Below are positions 16,650 through 24,714 of a stretch of 35,451 nt of DNA, one piece after another. The stretch covers positions 1 through 35,451 of the forward strand of contig JAFTVM010000009.1 of the NCBI GenBank assembly GCA_017465745.1, written 5' to 3'. Position 1 is the stretch's first letter; the number at the start of each line of letters is the position of its first letter. Under the pieces are notes generated by a model. The model ran no database searches. It was given only the letters and a program-made list of their open reading frames with translations, and was not told the origin of the DNA. The stretch is from Oscillospiraceae bacterium. Its GTDB lineage: Bacteria > Bacillota > Clostridia > Oscillospirales > Oscillospiraceae. The position numbers and the translations under genes were made by a program.

Positions 16650-17529
16650 ATTGGGAAGTTCCTTTCATGTTGTTCAGCTCGTTCCGGGCCAGGATGAGCA
16701 TGTAGATGGCCAGCGCCAGGACGGTGATAAAGATGGCGGCGCCGGAGCAGGCAGTGATCCAGAACCGCAAGGTCGGATCATCGGAGCCGAAGGAGGAGAA
16801 CATGGCTGTCTCCAGCGACAGCATGGATACCATGGCGGAGGTCAGGCTGATATGCTTGGAAGCCGACAGCACCGGGCTGCGGTACTTGCGGTAGCGGAAA
16901 ATGCTGACGATGGCCAGGCCCAATGACCAGAAGGTGTAGGCCGCCATGGCGATGGTGGTGATCTGGTGATGCCGGAAGCCCCGGTTTTCCGTGACCACAT
17001 CGGCGCAGATGATGCCCAGCGCCAGGTTCAGCACCAGCAGCAGCACGGCAATGAGGCGGTAATGGAGGTATTCCCGGAACCTGTCCCTGCCCAGCTCATG
17101 GATCCGGGTCTCCTTCAGCAGGAAGAAGCGCATCAGCGCCAGCATGGCGTAATAGGCAGCCAGTGCATAAAACCAGACAGAGGCCTGCTGCACACCGGCG
17201 TAAAGCTGCAGTGCGGCGTAAAGCAGATTGATAACGGTGGAGAAGTTCAGCGACAGGGTCGTTCGGTACTGCAGATCCGAGAAATACCGCAGCGCAAAAG
17301 AATTGGTTTTTCTGAAATGGATCCAGAAGCGAATGATCCCCGGCAGCCGGAAGCACAGCAAAATCAATGCGTAGGCCGACAGGCCATAGGAAACATAGGC
17401 CAGGGGCGTCTCCGCCTGACCGTCGAAGGCCACATACAGGATCAGTCCGAACCCGGCCAGGATGAAGGGATACCCGATCCAGGCCGGCGGCTTTGCGATG
17501 GCCAGGAGTATTGTTTTAGCGCGTTCCAT
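16633..17529 (-). CDS. seven- to eight-helix membrane protein, unknown
   Basis: 298 residues and very hydrophobic, with membrane segments near 12-31, 40-58, 88-106, 112-131, 155-175, 186-207 and 260-285, and a weaker one near 220-238. No transporter or enzyme motif is recognised. It starts inside the histidine kinase gene (14-base overlap) with AGGAGG 7 bases upstream of ATG 17529, and its end overlaps the next gene by 17 bases. This tight coupling to a two-component system suggests that it is a sensor partner or a target acting at the membrane, but that is inference only. Confidence 0.75.
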   Translation of the reverse strand: MERAKTILLAIAKPPAWIGYPFILAGFGLILYVAFDGQAETPLAYVSYGLSAYALILLCFRLPGIIRFWIHFRKTNSFALRYFSDLQYRTTLSLNFSTVINLLYAALQLYAGVQQASVWFYALAAYYAMLALMRFFLLKETRIHELGRDRFREYLHYRLIAVLLLVLNLALGIICADVVTENRGFRHHQITTIAMAAYTFWSLGLAIVSIFRYRKYRSPVLSASKHISLTSAMVSMLSLETAMFSSFGSDDPTLRFWITACSGAAIFITVLALAIYMLILARNELNNMKGTSQYGSEK

Positions 17530-18604
17530 TGCCTGCCCTCCTGATGCGCACCGTGAAGGTAGTGCCCCTGCCCACCTCGCTGGCCACGGCAATATCGCTG
17601 CCGGTGATGTCAATGACCCGTTTGACGAGGGCCAGACCAAGGCCGTTGCCCTGGGTGGCGTGGGAGGTGTCGCCCTGGTAGAATTTATCGAAAATGTGCC
17701 GTCCCACCTCCTGGGAGATGCCGCAGCCGGTGTCGGACACCTCCACCACGGCAAAGTCACCATCGGTATACAGCCGCAGCCCCACAGTCCCGTGGGCTTG
17801 GGTGAATTTTATGGCATTGGAGAACAGGTTGTTCCAAACCAAGCTCAGCATTTGCGCGTCAGTTTTCACCAGCACGCCCTCTTCCAGGTCCACATCGATC
17901 TCAATTTCTTTGTTTTCCCACAGTGACTCAAAATCCAGCAGGCAGGCGGCAAGCTGCTCGCCCAGGTCGTAGACTGCCGGGGTGGGGAAGATCTGCTGAT
18001 TTTCCAGCTTGTTGAGCTTGAGAATGTTGGTGATGAGGCTGGCCAGCCGGCGGCTGGCGTCGGAGATGGCTTTGGCATACTCCATGCGCTGCGCTTCGGT
18101 AATGCCGGGCTGCTGGAGCATGGCGGCATAGTTGCCCATGACGGCCAGGGGGGTCTTCAGTTCATGGGAAACGTTGGCGATGAAGTCCGTACGCAGAGTT
18201 TCGGTACCCTCCAGCTCTGCCGCCATGGTGTTGAAGCAGGAGATGATCTCATTGAATTTATCCTCCGGATCCAGGCTGCGGTTTTTGTCAATACGGACGG
18301 AGAAATCCCCTTTCATCATGGCCCGGGCGGCATCGGTGATCTGCCTGACGGGCCGGTCAATCAGGATTTTGCGCCGAATGGCGTCGATGACAGTGCACAA
18401 CAGGCTCAGGAACACCACGTTTCCGAAGGTGTACTTGGCGGCGACACCCAGGTCTGCCTCCGTCAGCTTGATGTCCATGGTCCATTCCAGGATCGTCACG
18501 AAGAGCATCATGCAGCAGGTCAGGATCGCTGCTGCCAGCAGGAAGAAGCAGACATAGTGGTTAACAGCCACCAGGAATTTGCGGTACTTTTCCTCCCGGG
18601 TCAT
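17516..18604 (-). CDS. sensor histidine kinase (HAMP, HisKA, HATPase)
   Basis: 362 residues. Two membrane helices (about 17-39 and 57-75) enclose an extracytoplasmic loop of only about 17 residues, so the kinase probably senses within the membrane or through a partner protein. A HAMP linker follows to about 130, then HisKA with phospho-acceptor H147 (SHELKTPL), and the ATPase domain with N box (NNLFSNAIKF), G1 (DTGCGI), F box (FDKFYQGD) and G2 (GNGLGLALV). Its ATG 18604 overlaps the stop of the response regulator (ATGA). Forms a pair with the regulator at 18601-19272. Confidence 0.93.
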   Translation of the reverse strand: MTREEKYRKFLVAVNHYVCFFLLAAAILTCCMMLFVTILEWTMDIKLTEADLGVAAKYTFGNVVFLSLLCTVIDAIRRKILIDRPVRQITDAARAMMKGDFSVRIDKNRSLDPEDKFNEIISCFNTMAAELEGTETLRTDFIANVSHELKTPLAVMGNYAAMLQQPGITEAQRMEYAKAISDASRRLASLITNILKLNKLENQQIFPTPAVYDLGEQLAACLLDFESLWENKEIEIDVDLEEGVLVKTDAQMLSLVWNNLFSNAIKFTQAHGTVGLRLYTDGDFAVVEVSDTGCGISQEVGRHIFDKFYQGDTSHATQGNGLGLALVKRVIDITGSDIAVASEVGRGTTFTVRIRRAGNGTR

Positions 18605-19272
18605 TTCACCACCGCCTTATAGCCCAGGCCGTGGACCGTGACGATCTCGAAATCGTGGCATTTGGCCAGCTTGGCGCGGAGCTTGGTCATGTACACATCC
18701 ACCGTCCGGGGGCCGGAAGCGGTATCGGGATCCCAGAATTCATCCATCAGTTGGCTGCGGGTGAAGGTTTTTTTGGGATAGGACAGAAGCTTGTACAGCA
18801 GGCTGAATTCCCGGTTGGTCAGATTGATCTCATCTTCTCCCAGGTATGCGGTGTGCTCATCGGCGTCCATGACGAAGGAACCCACTGTCAGTTTCCGGGA
18901 GGAGGCGATCTTCGCTCTGCGCAGCAGCGCACCGATGCGCAGGAACAGCTCGTCCAGATCAATGGGCTTGACCATATAGTCGTCAACGCCCACCCGGTAG
19001 CCCTTCTGCTTGGCGGCGAAGTCATCCCGGGCCGTCATAAAGAGGATGGGGATATTTTCATTGATGGATCGGACGGTCTTTACAAATTCGAAGCCGTCGA
19101 TCTTCGGCATCATGATGTCGGAAACGATCAGATCGAACACCGTTTCGTACATGGCGTCATAGGCGGCTTCGGCATTCAGACAGCCGGTGGCTTTATAACC
19201 GCTCTGATTCAGGAACGCGCAGACCGAACGGTTCAGCGCGGCGTCGTCTTCCACGACAAGGATTTGGAACAT
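18601..19272 (-). CDS. OmpR/PhoB-family response regulator
   Basis: 223 residues. Receiver domain with acidic pair DD (9-10), phospho-acceptor D52 (DIMMPKIDG), T80 and K102 (VKPID). C-terminal winged helix (about 130-223) with the typical LTNREFSLLYKLLSYPKKTFTRSQL and RTVDVYMTKLRAKL. Start ATG 19272 has GGAGG 8 bases upstream. First gene of a four-gene operon in which every junction overlaps. Upstream on its coding strand are two AACA copies 11 bases apart, the spacing expected for an OmpR-type dimer, which hints at autoregulation. Confidence 0.94.
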   Translation of the reverse strand: MFQILVVEDDAALNRSVCAFLNQSGYKATGCLNAEAAYDAMYETVFDLIVSDIMMPKIDGFEFVKTVRSINENIPILFMTARDDFAAKQKGYRVGVDDYMVKPIDLDELFLRIGALLRRAKIASSRKLTVGSFVMDADEHTAYLGEDEINLTNREFSLLYKLLSYPKKTFTRSQLMDEFWDPDTASGPRTVDVYMTKLRAKLAKCHDFEIVTVHGLGYKAVVK

Positions 19273-19299
19273 GGCGTTTTCCTCCATTGTTTTTCTGTC

Positions 19300-19329
19300 A
19301 TTGTAACACGGGGTTGTTAAAAAAATGTT
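19300..19329 (-). promoter_or_regulatory. possible regulated promoter of the OmpR-type operon
   Basis: Minus strand: -10 TACAAT (19300-19305) with no good -35. In its place lies AACATTTTTTTAACA, with direct AACA repeats 11 bases apart. That is the layout of a promoter needing a response regulator. Confidence 0.45.
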
Positions 19330-19379
19330 TACGAACACGATAACAGTAAGCGGTTTCATAAAATAATGCTGCTGTTCTG

Positions 19380-19402
19380 CACCGCAGAGCGTCTTTGCGG
19401 TG
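19380..19402. repeat. inverted repeat next to the yesM-like promoter, possible operator
   Basis: CACCGCA (19380-19386) and TGCGGTG (19396-19402), 9 bases apart. It abuts the -35 box at 19403, a typical activator position. Confidence 0.5.
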
Positions 19403-19431
19403 TTGAATTTTGTCAAAAAACCTGTTAAGAT
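19403..19431 (+). promoter_or_regulatory. promoter of the yesM-yesN-dctP-like operon
   Basis: TTGAAT (19403-19408), 17-base spacer, TAAGAT (19426-19431). The translation start is 30 bases downstream. Confidence 0.7.
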
Positions 19432-19460
19432 ATCAAAAAAGTACACTGGGAGGAAGTGCC

Positions 19461-20948
19461 GTGTTTGGTGTGAAAACGAAATGGAACCGGCTGTCCGTCC
19501 GGTATAAGGTGCTGCTGATGGTGTCGGTCATATGCCTTGTGACCATGCTGCTGGTGGGCGTTTATTTCGCAGTCCAGGACGATCTGATGGATGACTACAG
19601 CCGGCTGATGGATGATAATGTCATCTGTTATGAGTTTCAGGAAGCCATTGAATTGGAGTGCAGCGCGTTTGTGACCTATGTCCGGGAGAATTCCCGGGAA
19701 AATCTGGAAAGGTATCACAATGCCTGTGACGCTACGCGGCACGCCCTGGAGGCGCTGCCCTTTGACTACAGTCAGATCGGGCAGGCGCGTTATGCCCGCA
19801 CCTGGAATATCCGCAATGGTTACGAAGGTTATGCGCAATACCGGGATGCGCTGATTGCGGCTAACCCTGCGGATCCGGGATTTACAGAGGCCTTTTATCA
19901 TGTCCAGGATATGCAGGAGAGCCTGTCGGATTATGCGCTGGATCTTGTCCAGCTGACCCTGGAAGAGGGCAATCAGATCTATACGGAGCGTGACCGCCTG
20001 TTCCGGATTCTGCCTGTGCTCCATCTGCTGCACGCAATGACGGCGGCGGGAACCATCATCAGCGTCCTTTGGCTGCTTTCCCGGCATGTGCTGCGGCCCA
20101 TGCTGCAGATGTCGGACCAGACCCGGAGCTTTGAGAAGGGCGATTTCAGCGCCGTCGATATTCCGGTACAGAGCAATGACGAGATCGGCCGCCTGGTCAG
20201 TGAATTCAACCGCATGAAGCATGGACTTGCGGACTACATCAAGACACTGGAAGAACGCAACCGCATGGCGGCGACGCTCCATCAGCAGGAGCTTGCCCAG
20301 ATGGAGCTGGAAAAGCATCTGGACAGAACCCGCCTTGAAATGCTCAAAAGCCAGGTCAATCCCCATTTTCTGTTCAACACGCTGAATATGATCTCCTGTA
20401 TGGCCCGGCTGGAGGATGCCGCCACCACGGACCGCATGATCCTGAGCCTGAGCAATCTGTTCCGCTACAATCTGCGGACCACGGAACAGGAGGTCTGGCT
20501 GGAACAGGAGATCGACGCTCTTGCGGATTATGTCTATATCCAGCAGATGCGTCTGGACAGCCGGGTGTCCTGCCATAACCATATCCTGGTGGATGCGTCC
20601 ACGGTCCGGATCCCGTCCTTTACCCTACAGCCTGTGGTGGAAAATGCCTTCGTCCACGGCCTGGCATCCAAGGAAGCCGACGGCAGGATCACCCTGCGGA
20701 TCTGGCAGGAGGGGGAGAATCTGATCGTATCCATCGCAGACAACGGCGCAGGTATGACCCAGAAAGAACTGGAAGATCTGAATGGGAAGCTGCGCCGCAG
20801 TGAACAGACCAGCCGGGGCATCGGCCTGGGAAATATTTGCCGCCGTATTGAAATGATGTATCCGGGCGGCGCCTACCATATTTACAGCAAACCCGGCCGG
20901 GGAACGGTGATCCAGTTCATAATCCCCCAAACGAAAGAGGAGACGTGA
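19461..20948 (+). CDS. YesM/LytS-type sensor histidine kinase
   Basis: 495 residues. Membrane helices near 16-38 and 183-208 enclose a largely helical extracytoplasmic domain of about 145 residues (39-182). HAMP follows (about 209-262), then a coiled coil (EERNRMAATLHQQELAQMELEKHL) and the His_kinase (PF06580-type) motif with H302 in LKSQVNPHFLFNTLNM. The ATPase has VVENAFVHG, DNGAGM and GIGLGNICRRI. GTG 19461 was chosen because GGGAGG lies 7 bases upstream and the in-frame upstream codons fall inside the promoter. The stop overlaps the region before the response regulator. The helical sensor domain has no small-molecule fold that I can name. Confidence 0.92.
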   Translation: MFGVKTKWNRLSVRYKVLLMVSVICLVTMLLVGVYFAVQDDLMDDYSRLMDDNVICYEFQEAIELECSAFVTYVRENSRENLERYHNACDATRHALEALPFDYSQIGQARYARTWNIRNGYEGYAQYRDALIAANPADPGFTEAFYHVQDMQESLSDYALDLVQLTLEEGNQIYTERDRLFRILPVLHLLHAMTAAGTIISVLWLLSRHVLRPMLQMSDQTRSFEKGDFSAVDIPVQSNDEIGRLVSEFNRMKHGLADYIKTLEERNRMAATLHQQELAQMELEKHLDRTRLEMLKSQVNPHFLFNTLNMISCMARLEDAATTDRMILSLSNLFRYNLRTTEQEVWLEQEIDALADYVYIQQMRLDSRVSCHNHILVDASTVRIPSFTLQPVVENAFVHGLASKEADGRITLRIWQEGENLIVSIADNGAGMTQKELEDLNGKLRRSEQTSRGIGLGNICRRIEMMYPGGAYHIYSKPGRGTVIQFIIPQTKEET

Positions 20949-20950
20949 CC

Positions 20951-21727
20951 ATGTACAAGATATTGGTAGCGGAAGACGAGATGATCGAACGCAAGGTGCT
21001 GTGCAAAACCCTCACCAAGTTTCTGGGGGAGGTCTGTACGGTGTACGAGGCAAAAAACGGCAGGGAAGCCATGGAGGTTTTCGACCGGGAACAGCCACAG
21101 GTGGCCATTCTGGACATTCAGATGCCCGGCGCCACAGGCCTGGAGGTTGCCCGCCACATCCGGGGGTCCGGAAGTCCGGGCATGGTGCTGTTCCTGTCGG
21201 CCTACGATAACTTTGAATACGCCCGGGAGGCCATCGCGGTCCGGGCGGCGGACTATATCCTCAAGCCCTACGGTGAGCAGGAGCTGATCTCATCGGTGGA
21301 GGAAGCCATCCGGACTTATGAGTGGTTTGCCGGTCATCCTGCGCCGCCGAAACCTGCGGCCGAGCCTTTGGAGGAGTCCCGCGCCGCCGACACCAGCCGC
21401 ATCAGCCTTGTCCGTGATGAGATCGGACAGTATATCAGCGCCCATTTCTCTGAAGATATGTCCATGCAGGATGTGGCCCGGGCCATGAATTATTCCGAAG
21501 CCTATTTCTGCAAGCTTTTCAAACAGTGTTTCCGGGTGAATTTCTCAACTTACCTCAATGAATACCGGATAGAGCGCGCCAAAGCCATGCTGGCCTCCGG
21601 GTGCGCCAGCATCCGGGATATCAGTCTGGCCTGCGGCTATACGGATTCCACCTATTTTTCCCGGGTATTCCGGCGGATCACCGGTGTAACACCCTCTGAA
21701 TACCGCACCAGCCGGGAACGGGAATGA
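20951..21727 (+). CDS. YesN-type response regulator with AraC DNA-binding domain
   Basis: 258 residues. Receiver with acidic E8/D9 (AEDE), phospho-acceptor D55 (LDIQMPGATG) and K105 (LKPYG). C-terminal AraC domain (about 155-258) with two helix-turn-helices: MSMQDVARAMNYSEAYFCKLFKQCF and ISLACGYTDSTYFSRVFRRITGVTPSEYR. It is the usual partner of YesM-type kinases. ATG 20951 has GAGGAG 9 bases upstream; the GTG at 20945 overlapping the kinase stop is too close to that site. The next gene's ATG overlaps this stop (ATGA). Confidence 0.93.
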   Translation: MYKILVAEDEMIERKVLCKTLTKFLGEVCTVYEAKNGREAMEVFDREQPQVAILDIQMPGATGLEVARHIRGSGSPGMVLFLSAYDNFEYAREAIAVRAADYILKPYGEQELISSVEEAIRTYEWFAGHPAPPKPAAEPLEESRAADTSRISLVRDEIGQYISAHFSEDMSMQDVARAMNYSEAYFCKLFKQCFRVNFSTYLNEYRIERAKAMLASGCASIRDISLACGYTDSTYFSRVFRRITGVTPSEYRTSRERE

Positions 21728-22722
21728 ACGGAGGTGGCGTTACGAAACGGATCCTTTTTATTGTGGTGCTGCTGCTGTGCCTGACGGGCTGCCGTCCGGA
21801 GGCGGCAGAGGCCGTCCCCGCATTCGTCCTGACCTACGCAGAAAACCAGCCGGAAAGCTATCCGACCACCCTGGGCGCCCAGGAATTTGCCCGGCTGGTG
21901 GAGGAGCGGACCGGGGGGGAAGTGGTCATCCTGGTCAAACACAGCGGTGAGCTTGGCTCCGAGGCTGAAGTTCTGAGCCAGATGTACTTTGGCGGCATTG
22001 ACTTTGCCCGGGTATCCCTGAGTTCTGTTTCCGACGAGCTTCCGGTGCTGAACGTGCTGCAGCTGCCATTCCTGTACGAGGATGCCGACCATATGTGGCG
22101 GATTCTGGATGGGGCGATCGGTGAGGATTTTCTGAAAGTGTTTTCCCAGCGGAATCTGGTGGGCCTGAGCTGGTACGACGCCGGCGCACGGTGTTTTTAT
22201 TCCAATGTGCCCGTTCATTGCGCAGAAGATCTGCGGGGCCTTACGGTACGCGTCCAGGATTCCCAGATGATGAAGGATATGGTGCAGCTGCTGGGTGCTG
22301 ATGCGGTGTCGCTTCCCTACAGTGATGTATACGCCGCTTTTGAAACCGGGCAGATCGACGCGGCGGAGAATAACTGGGCCGCTTACCGCGCCCAGGAGCA
22401 CCACCGCCTGGCGAAATTCTATTCCATGGATCAGCACACCCGTGTGCCGGAGATCCAGCTGTGCAGCGCCAGGACCTGGGCGCAGCTGCCGGAGGAATAC
22501 CGGCAAACAATCGTCCAGTGCGCCCGGGAATCGGCGCTGTATGAGCGGCAGCTCTGGGACGGCTACGAACAGGAAGCCCGCAGCTTTGTCATCGCCCGGG
22601 GCTGTCAGGAGATCTCTCTTGATGAGGATGCCCTGGCTGAATTCCGGAAACTGGTGCAGCCCCTCTACGGCCGCTACTGCGCGGACTACCTCGATCTCAT
22701 CCAACAGATCCAGACAGGCTGA
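21724..22722 (+). CDS. orphan TRAP-type substrate-binding lipoprotein (DctP-like)
   Basis: 332 residues. Lipoprotein signal with lipobox LTGC (C23 would be lipidated), so it sits on the outer face of the membrane. The rest has the DctP fold: AENQPESYPTTLGAQEFARLVEERTGGEVVI, ELPVLNVLQLPFLYED, and the ligand region LRGLTVRVQDSQMMKDMVQLLGADAVSLPYSDVYAAFETGQIDAAENN, which keeps the arginine that binds carboxylate in TRAP proteins. No DctQ or DctM membrane subunit is nearby. It is the last gene behind the kinase and regulator (its ATG overlaps the regulator stop), so a sensing role for an organic acid is more likely than transport by itself. Confidence 0.88.
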   Translation: MNGGGVTKRILFIVVLLLCLTGCRPEAAEAVPAFVLTYAENQPESYPTTLGAQEFARLVEERTGGEVVILVKHSGELGSEAEVLSQMYFGGIDFARVSLSSVSDELPVLNVLQLPFLYEDADHMWRILDGAIGEDFLKVFSQRNLVGLSWYDAGARCFYSNVPVHCAEDLRGLTVRVQDSQMMKDMVQLLGADAVSLPYSDVYAAFETGQIDAAENNWAAYRAQEHHRLAKFYSMDQHTRVPEIQLCSARTWAQLPEEYRQTIVQCARESALYERQLWDGYEQEARSFVIARGCQEISLDEDALAEFRKLVQPLYGRYCADYLDLIQQIQTG

Positions 22723-22724
22723 GG

Positions 22725-22753
22725 TTGATTTTATGACCCTCTTTTGCTATAAT
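22725..22753 (+). promoter_or_regulatory. promoter of the sulfite reductase-like gene
   Basis: TTGATT (22725-22730), 17-base spacer, extended -10 TGCTATAAT with TATAAT at 22748-22753. Confidence 0.8.
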
Positions 22754-22782
22754 ACAGAAAAAAGAAAAGGAGCGCTTTTGCT

Positions 22783-23670
22783 ATGGAAACTGTAAAGCTG
22801 ACGGCCGAGGACATTGCCCGGGTCAAGGGCCTGGGATGTCTGCAGGATAAACGGTATACGGATGTATTCAATGTCCGTGTCATCACCGGAAACGGTCACC
22901 TGACTTCTGCTCAGCTTCGGGCTGTGGCCGAGGCTGCCGAGCGTTTCGGAAGCGGCTCTGCCGCCATGACTTCGCGGCAGACTGTGGAGATCCAGGGCGT
23001 AAAATATGATCGCATCGAAGCCATGATGGATTTCCTGAAGGAAAACGGACTGGAAACCGGCGGCACCGGTACCAAGGTTCGCCCCATCGTGGCCTGCAAG
23101 GGCACTACCTGCCGCTTCGGCCTGTGCGATACCTATGGTCTGAGCCGGAAGATTCATGACCGCTTTTATGTGGGCTACCACAACGTGAACCTGCCCCACA
23201 AGGTGAAGATCGCTGTGGGCGGCTGCCCCAACAACTGTGTCAAGCCTGATCTGAATGACATTGGCATCATCGGCCAGCGGTACCCCACCGTGGACACCGA
23301 CAAGTGCCGGGGCTGCAAGAAGTGTCGGGTGGAGGCTGCCTGTCCCATCAAGCACGCCAAGGTCATTGATGGCAAGATGGTCATTGATCCCAATGTCTGC
23401 AACCACTGCGGCCGCTGCAAGGGTCAGTGCCTGTTTGACGCCATCTCCTACCGCGACGGCATGAAGATCTGCATCGGTGGCCGCTGGGGCAAGAAGACTG
23501 CCACCAGCACGGCGCTGAACCATGTATTTACCACCGAAGACGAGGTGCTGGATATGGTGGATAAAATCATCTGCCTCTTCCGGGACGAGGGCGTCAAGGG
23601 CGAGCGCTTTGCTGATACCATCAGCCGCCTGGGCTTCGAAAATGTGGAAGCCAGACTGTTAAATAAGTAA
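22783..23670 (+). CDS. small siroheme-type sulfite/nitrite reductase-like protein with ferredoxin domain
   Basis: 295 residues. The N-terminal part resembles one nitrite/sulfite reductase ferredoxin-like half (FNVRVITGNGHLTSAQLRAVAEAAERFG, then TSRQTVEIQGV). Cysteines C105, C110 and C115 (CKGTTCRFGLCDT) and C148/C152 (GGCPNNC) form the siroheme / 4Fe-4S signature. A two-cluster ferredoxin insert follows: C175/C178/C181/C187 and C206/C209/C212/C216. This is the layout of the small assimilatory-type (Fsr/alSiR-like) enzymes of anaerobes, which reduce sulfite or nitrite. It acts in the cytoplasm and needs siroheme, which fits the precorrin-2 dehydrogenase-like gene 2.8 kb downstream. ATG 22783 has AAAGGAG 10 bases upstream. 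Confidence 0.87.
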   Translation: METVKLTAEDIARVKGLGCLQDKRYTDVFNVRVITGNGHLTSAQLRAVAEAAERFGSGSAAMTSRQTVEIQGVKYDRIEAMMDFLKENGLETGGTGTKVRPIVACKGTTCRFGLCDTYGLSRKIHDRFYVGYHNVNLPHKVKIAVGGCPNNCVKPDLNDIGIIGQRYPTVDTDKCRGCKKCRVEAACPIKHAKVIDGKMVIDPNVCNHCGRCKGQCLFDAISYRDGMKICIGGRWGKKTATSTALNHVFTTEDEVLDMVDKIICLFRDEGVKGERFADTISRLGFENVEARLLNK

Positions 23671-23685
23671 ATCAAAAATTCTGCC

Positions 23686-23767
23686 AGACCGCACAGACGG
23701 GAAAGGGCCTTAAAACGAATTGCCCATTTTATATGGGGTCGTTATGCCTTTTTCGGATGTGCGGTTT
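23686..23767 (+). promoter_or_regulatory. structured RNA element candidate ahead of the ABC importer
   Basis: A 10-bp long-range stem, AGACCGCACA (23686-23695) with TGTGCGGTTT (23758-23767, one G-U pair), closes a 62-base interior. Inside is a nested arm: AACGA (23714-23718) with TCGTT (23739-23743), then CCCAT (23723-23727) with ATGGG (23733-23737). An alternative pairing GGGC (23705-23708) with GCCC (23722-23725) competes with that arm. The closing stem is followed by TGTTTTG and, 8 bases on, by the ribosome site of the lipoprotein gene. I do not recognise a known riboswitch class; no B12 box is visible. It could be an attenuator, riboswitch or processing site. Confidence 0.5.
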
Positions 23768-23787
23768 TGTTTTGTGAGGAGAACGTT

Positions 23788-24714
23788 ATGAAAAAGAGAT
23801 GGTTGGCACTGGTTCTCGCGCTGTTGCTGCTGCTTTCCGGATGTGGCAGGACGGAGGAACCAACAGGGGACACCGGCGTGACATTTGTGGATGATCTGGG
23901 AAGAACGGTTACCGTGGAAGAACCGAAGCGGGTGGCGGCACTGCTGGGCAGCTTTGCCCAGATCTGGATGCTGGCGGGCGGCGAGGTTTGCGCCACCGCC
24001 GACGACGCCTGGGATGATCTGGAGCTGGAACTGGCGGAAGATACCGTCAATCTGGGAAATACCAAACAGCTGAGCCTGGAACTGCTGCTCTCCAGCGAGC
24101 CGGATTTCATCCTGGCCAGTACAAACACCCGGCAGAATATGGAGTGGCGGGACATGCTGGAGGCCACTTCCATTCCTGTTGCATATTTTGACGTTGCGAA
24201 TTTTGAGGATTATCTGCACCTGCTGAAAATCTGTACCGACATTACCGGACGGGCAGATCTGTATGATGCGCATGGCCTTGCGGTACAAATGCAGATCGAT
24301 GCGGTACTGTCCCGGCAGGAAGGGAAACCTGCCCCCACGGTGCTGTGTATGCGCGCTTCTGCGTCCAGTATTTCGGTGAAAAACAGCCGGGACAATGTCC
24401 TGGGGGAGATGCTCCATTCTCTGGGCTGTGTCAATATCGCCGATTCCAATGACGCACTGCTGGAGGAGCTGAGTATGGAATACATCCTCCAGGCAGACCC
24501 GGATTTCATCTTCATCGTCCAGCGGGGGGACGATGAAGACGGTATGCGGGCCTATGTATCGGATAATCTGGAAAAGGACCCTGCGTGGAGCAATCTGACG
24601 GCGGTGCAGGAAGGACGGGTATACCTGATGGACAAGAATCTATATAACCTGAAACCGAACCACCGCTGGGGGGAGGCTTACGAAAAACTGGAGGAGATTC
24701 TGCGCAATGGTTAA
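23788..24714 (+). CDS. ABC importer substrate-binding lipoprotein (FepB/BtuF type)
   Basis: 308 residues. Signal peptide with lipobox LLSGC (C19). Helical-backbone metal-chelate binding fold: VTFVDDLGRTVTVEEPKRVAALLGSFAQIWMLAGGE, SLELLLSSEPDFILAS, and ILQADPDFIFIVQRGDD. This family captures ferric siderophores, heme, cobalamin or other chelates outside the membrane and hands them to the permease. The ligand cannot be told from sequence. ATG 23788 has GAGGAG 6 bases upstream. The permease start overlaps its stop by 8 bases. Confidence 0.9.
   Translation: MKKRWLALVLALLLLLSGCGRTEEPTGDTGVTFVDDLGRTVTVEEPKRVAALLGSFAQIWMLAGGEVCATADDAWDDLELELAEDTVNLGNTKQLSLELLLSSEPDFILASTNTRQNMEWRDMLEATSIPVAYFDVANFEDYLHLLKICTDITGRADLYDAHGLAVQMQIDAVLSRQEGKPAPTVLCMRASASSISVKNSRDNVLGEMLHSLGCVNIADSNDALLEELSMEYILQADPDFIFIVQRGDDEDGMRAYVSDNLEKDPAWSNLTAVQEGRVYLMDKNLYNLKPNHRWGEAYEKLEEILRNG

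Noticed and set aside
23671-23787. Cobalamin riboswitch before the BtuF/FepB-like gene
   Set aside because: No B12 box or conserved core is visible and the leader is too short for that class.
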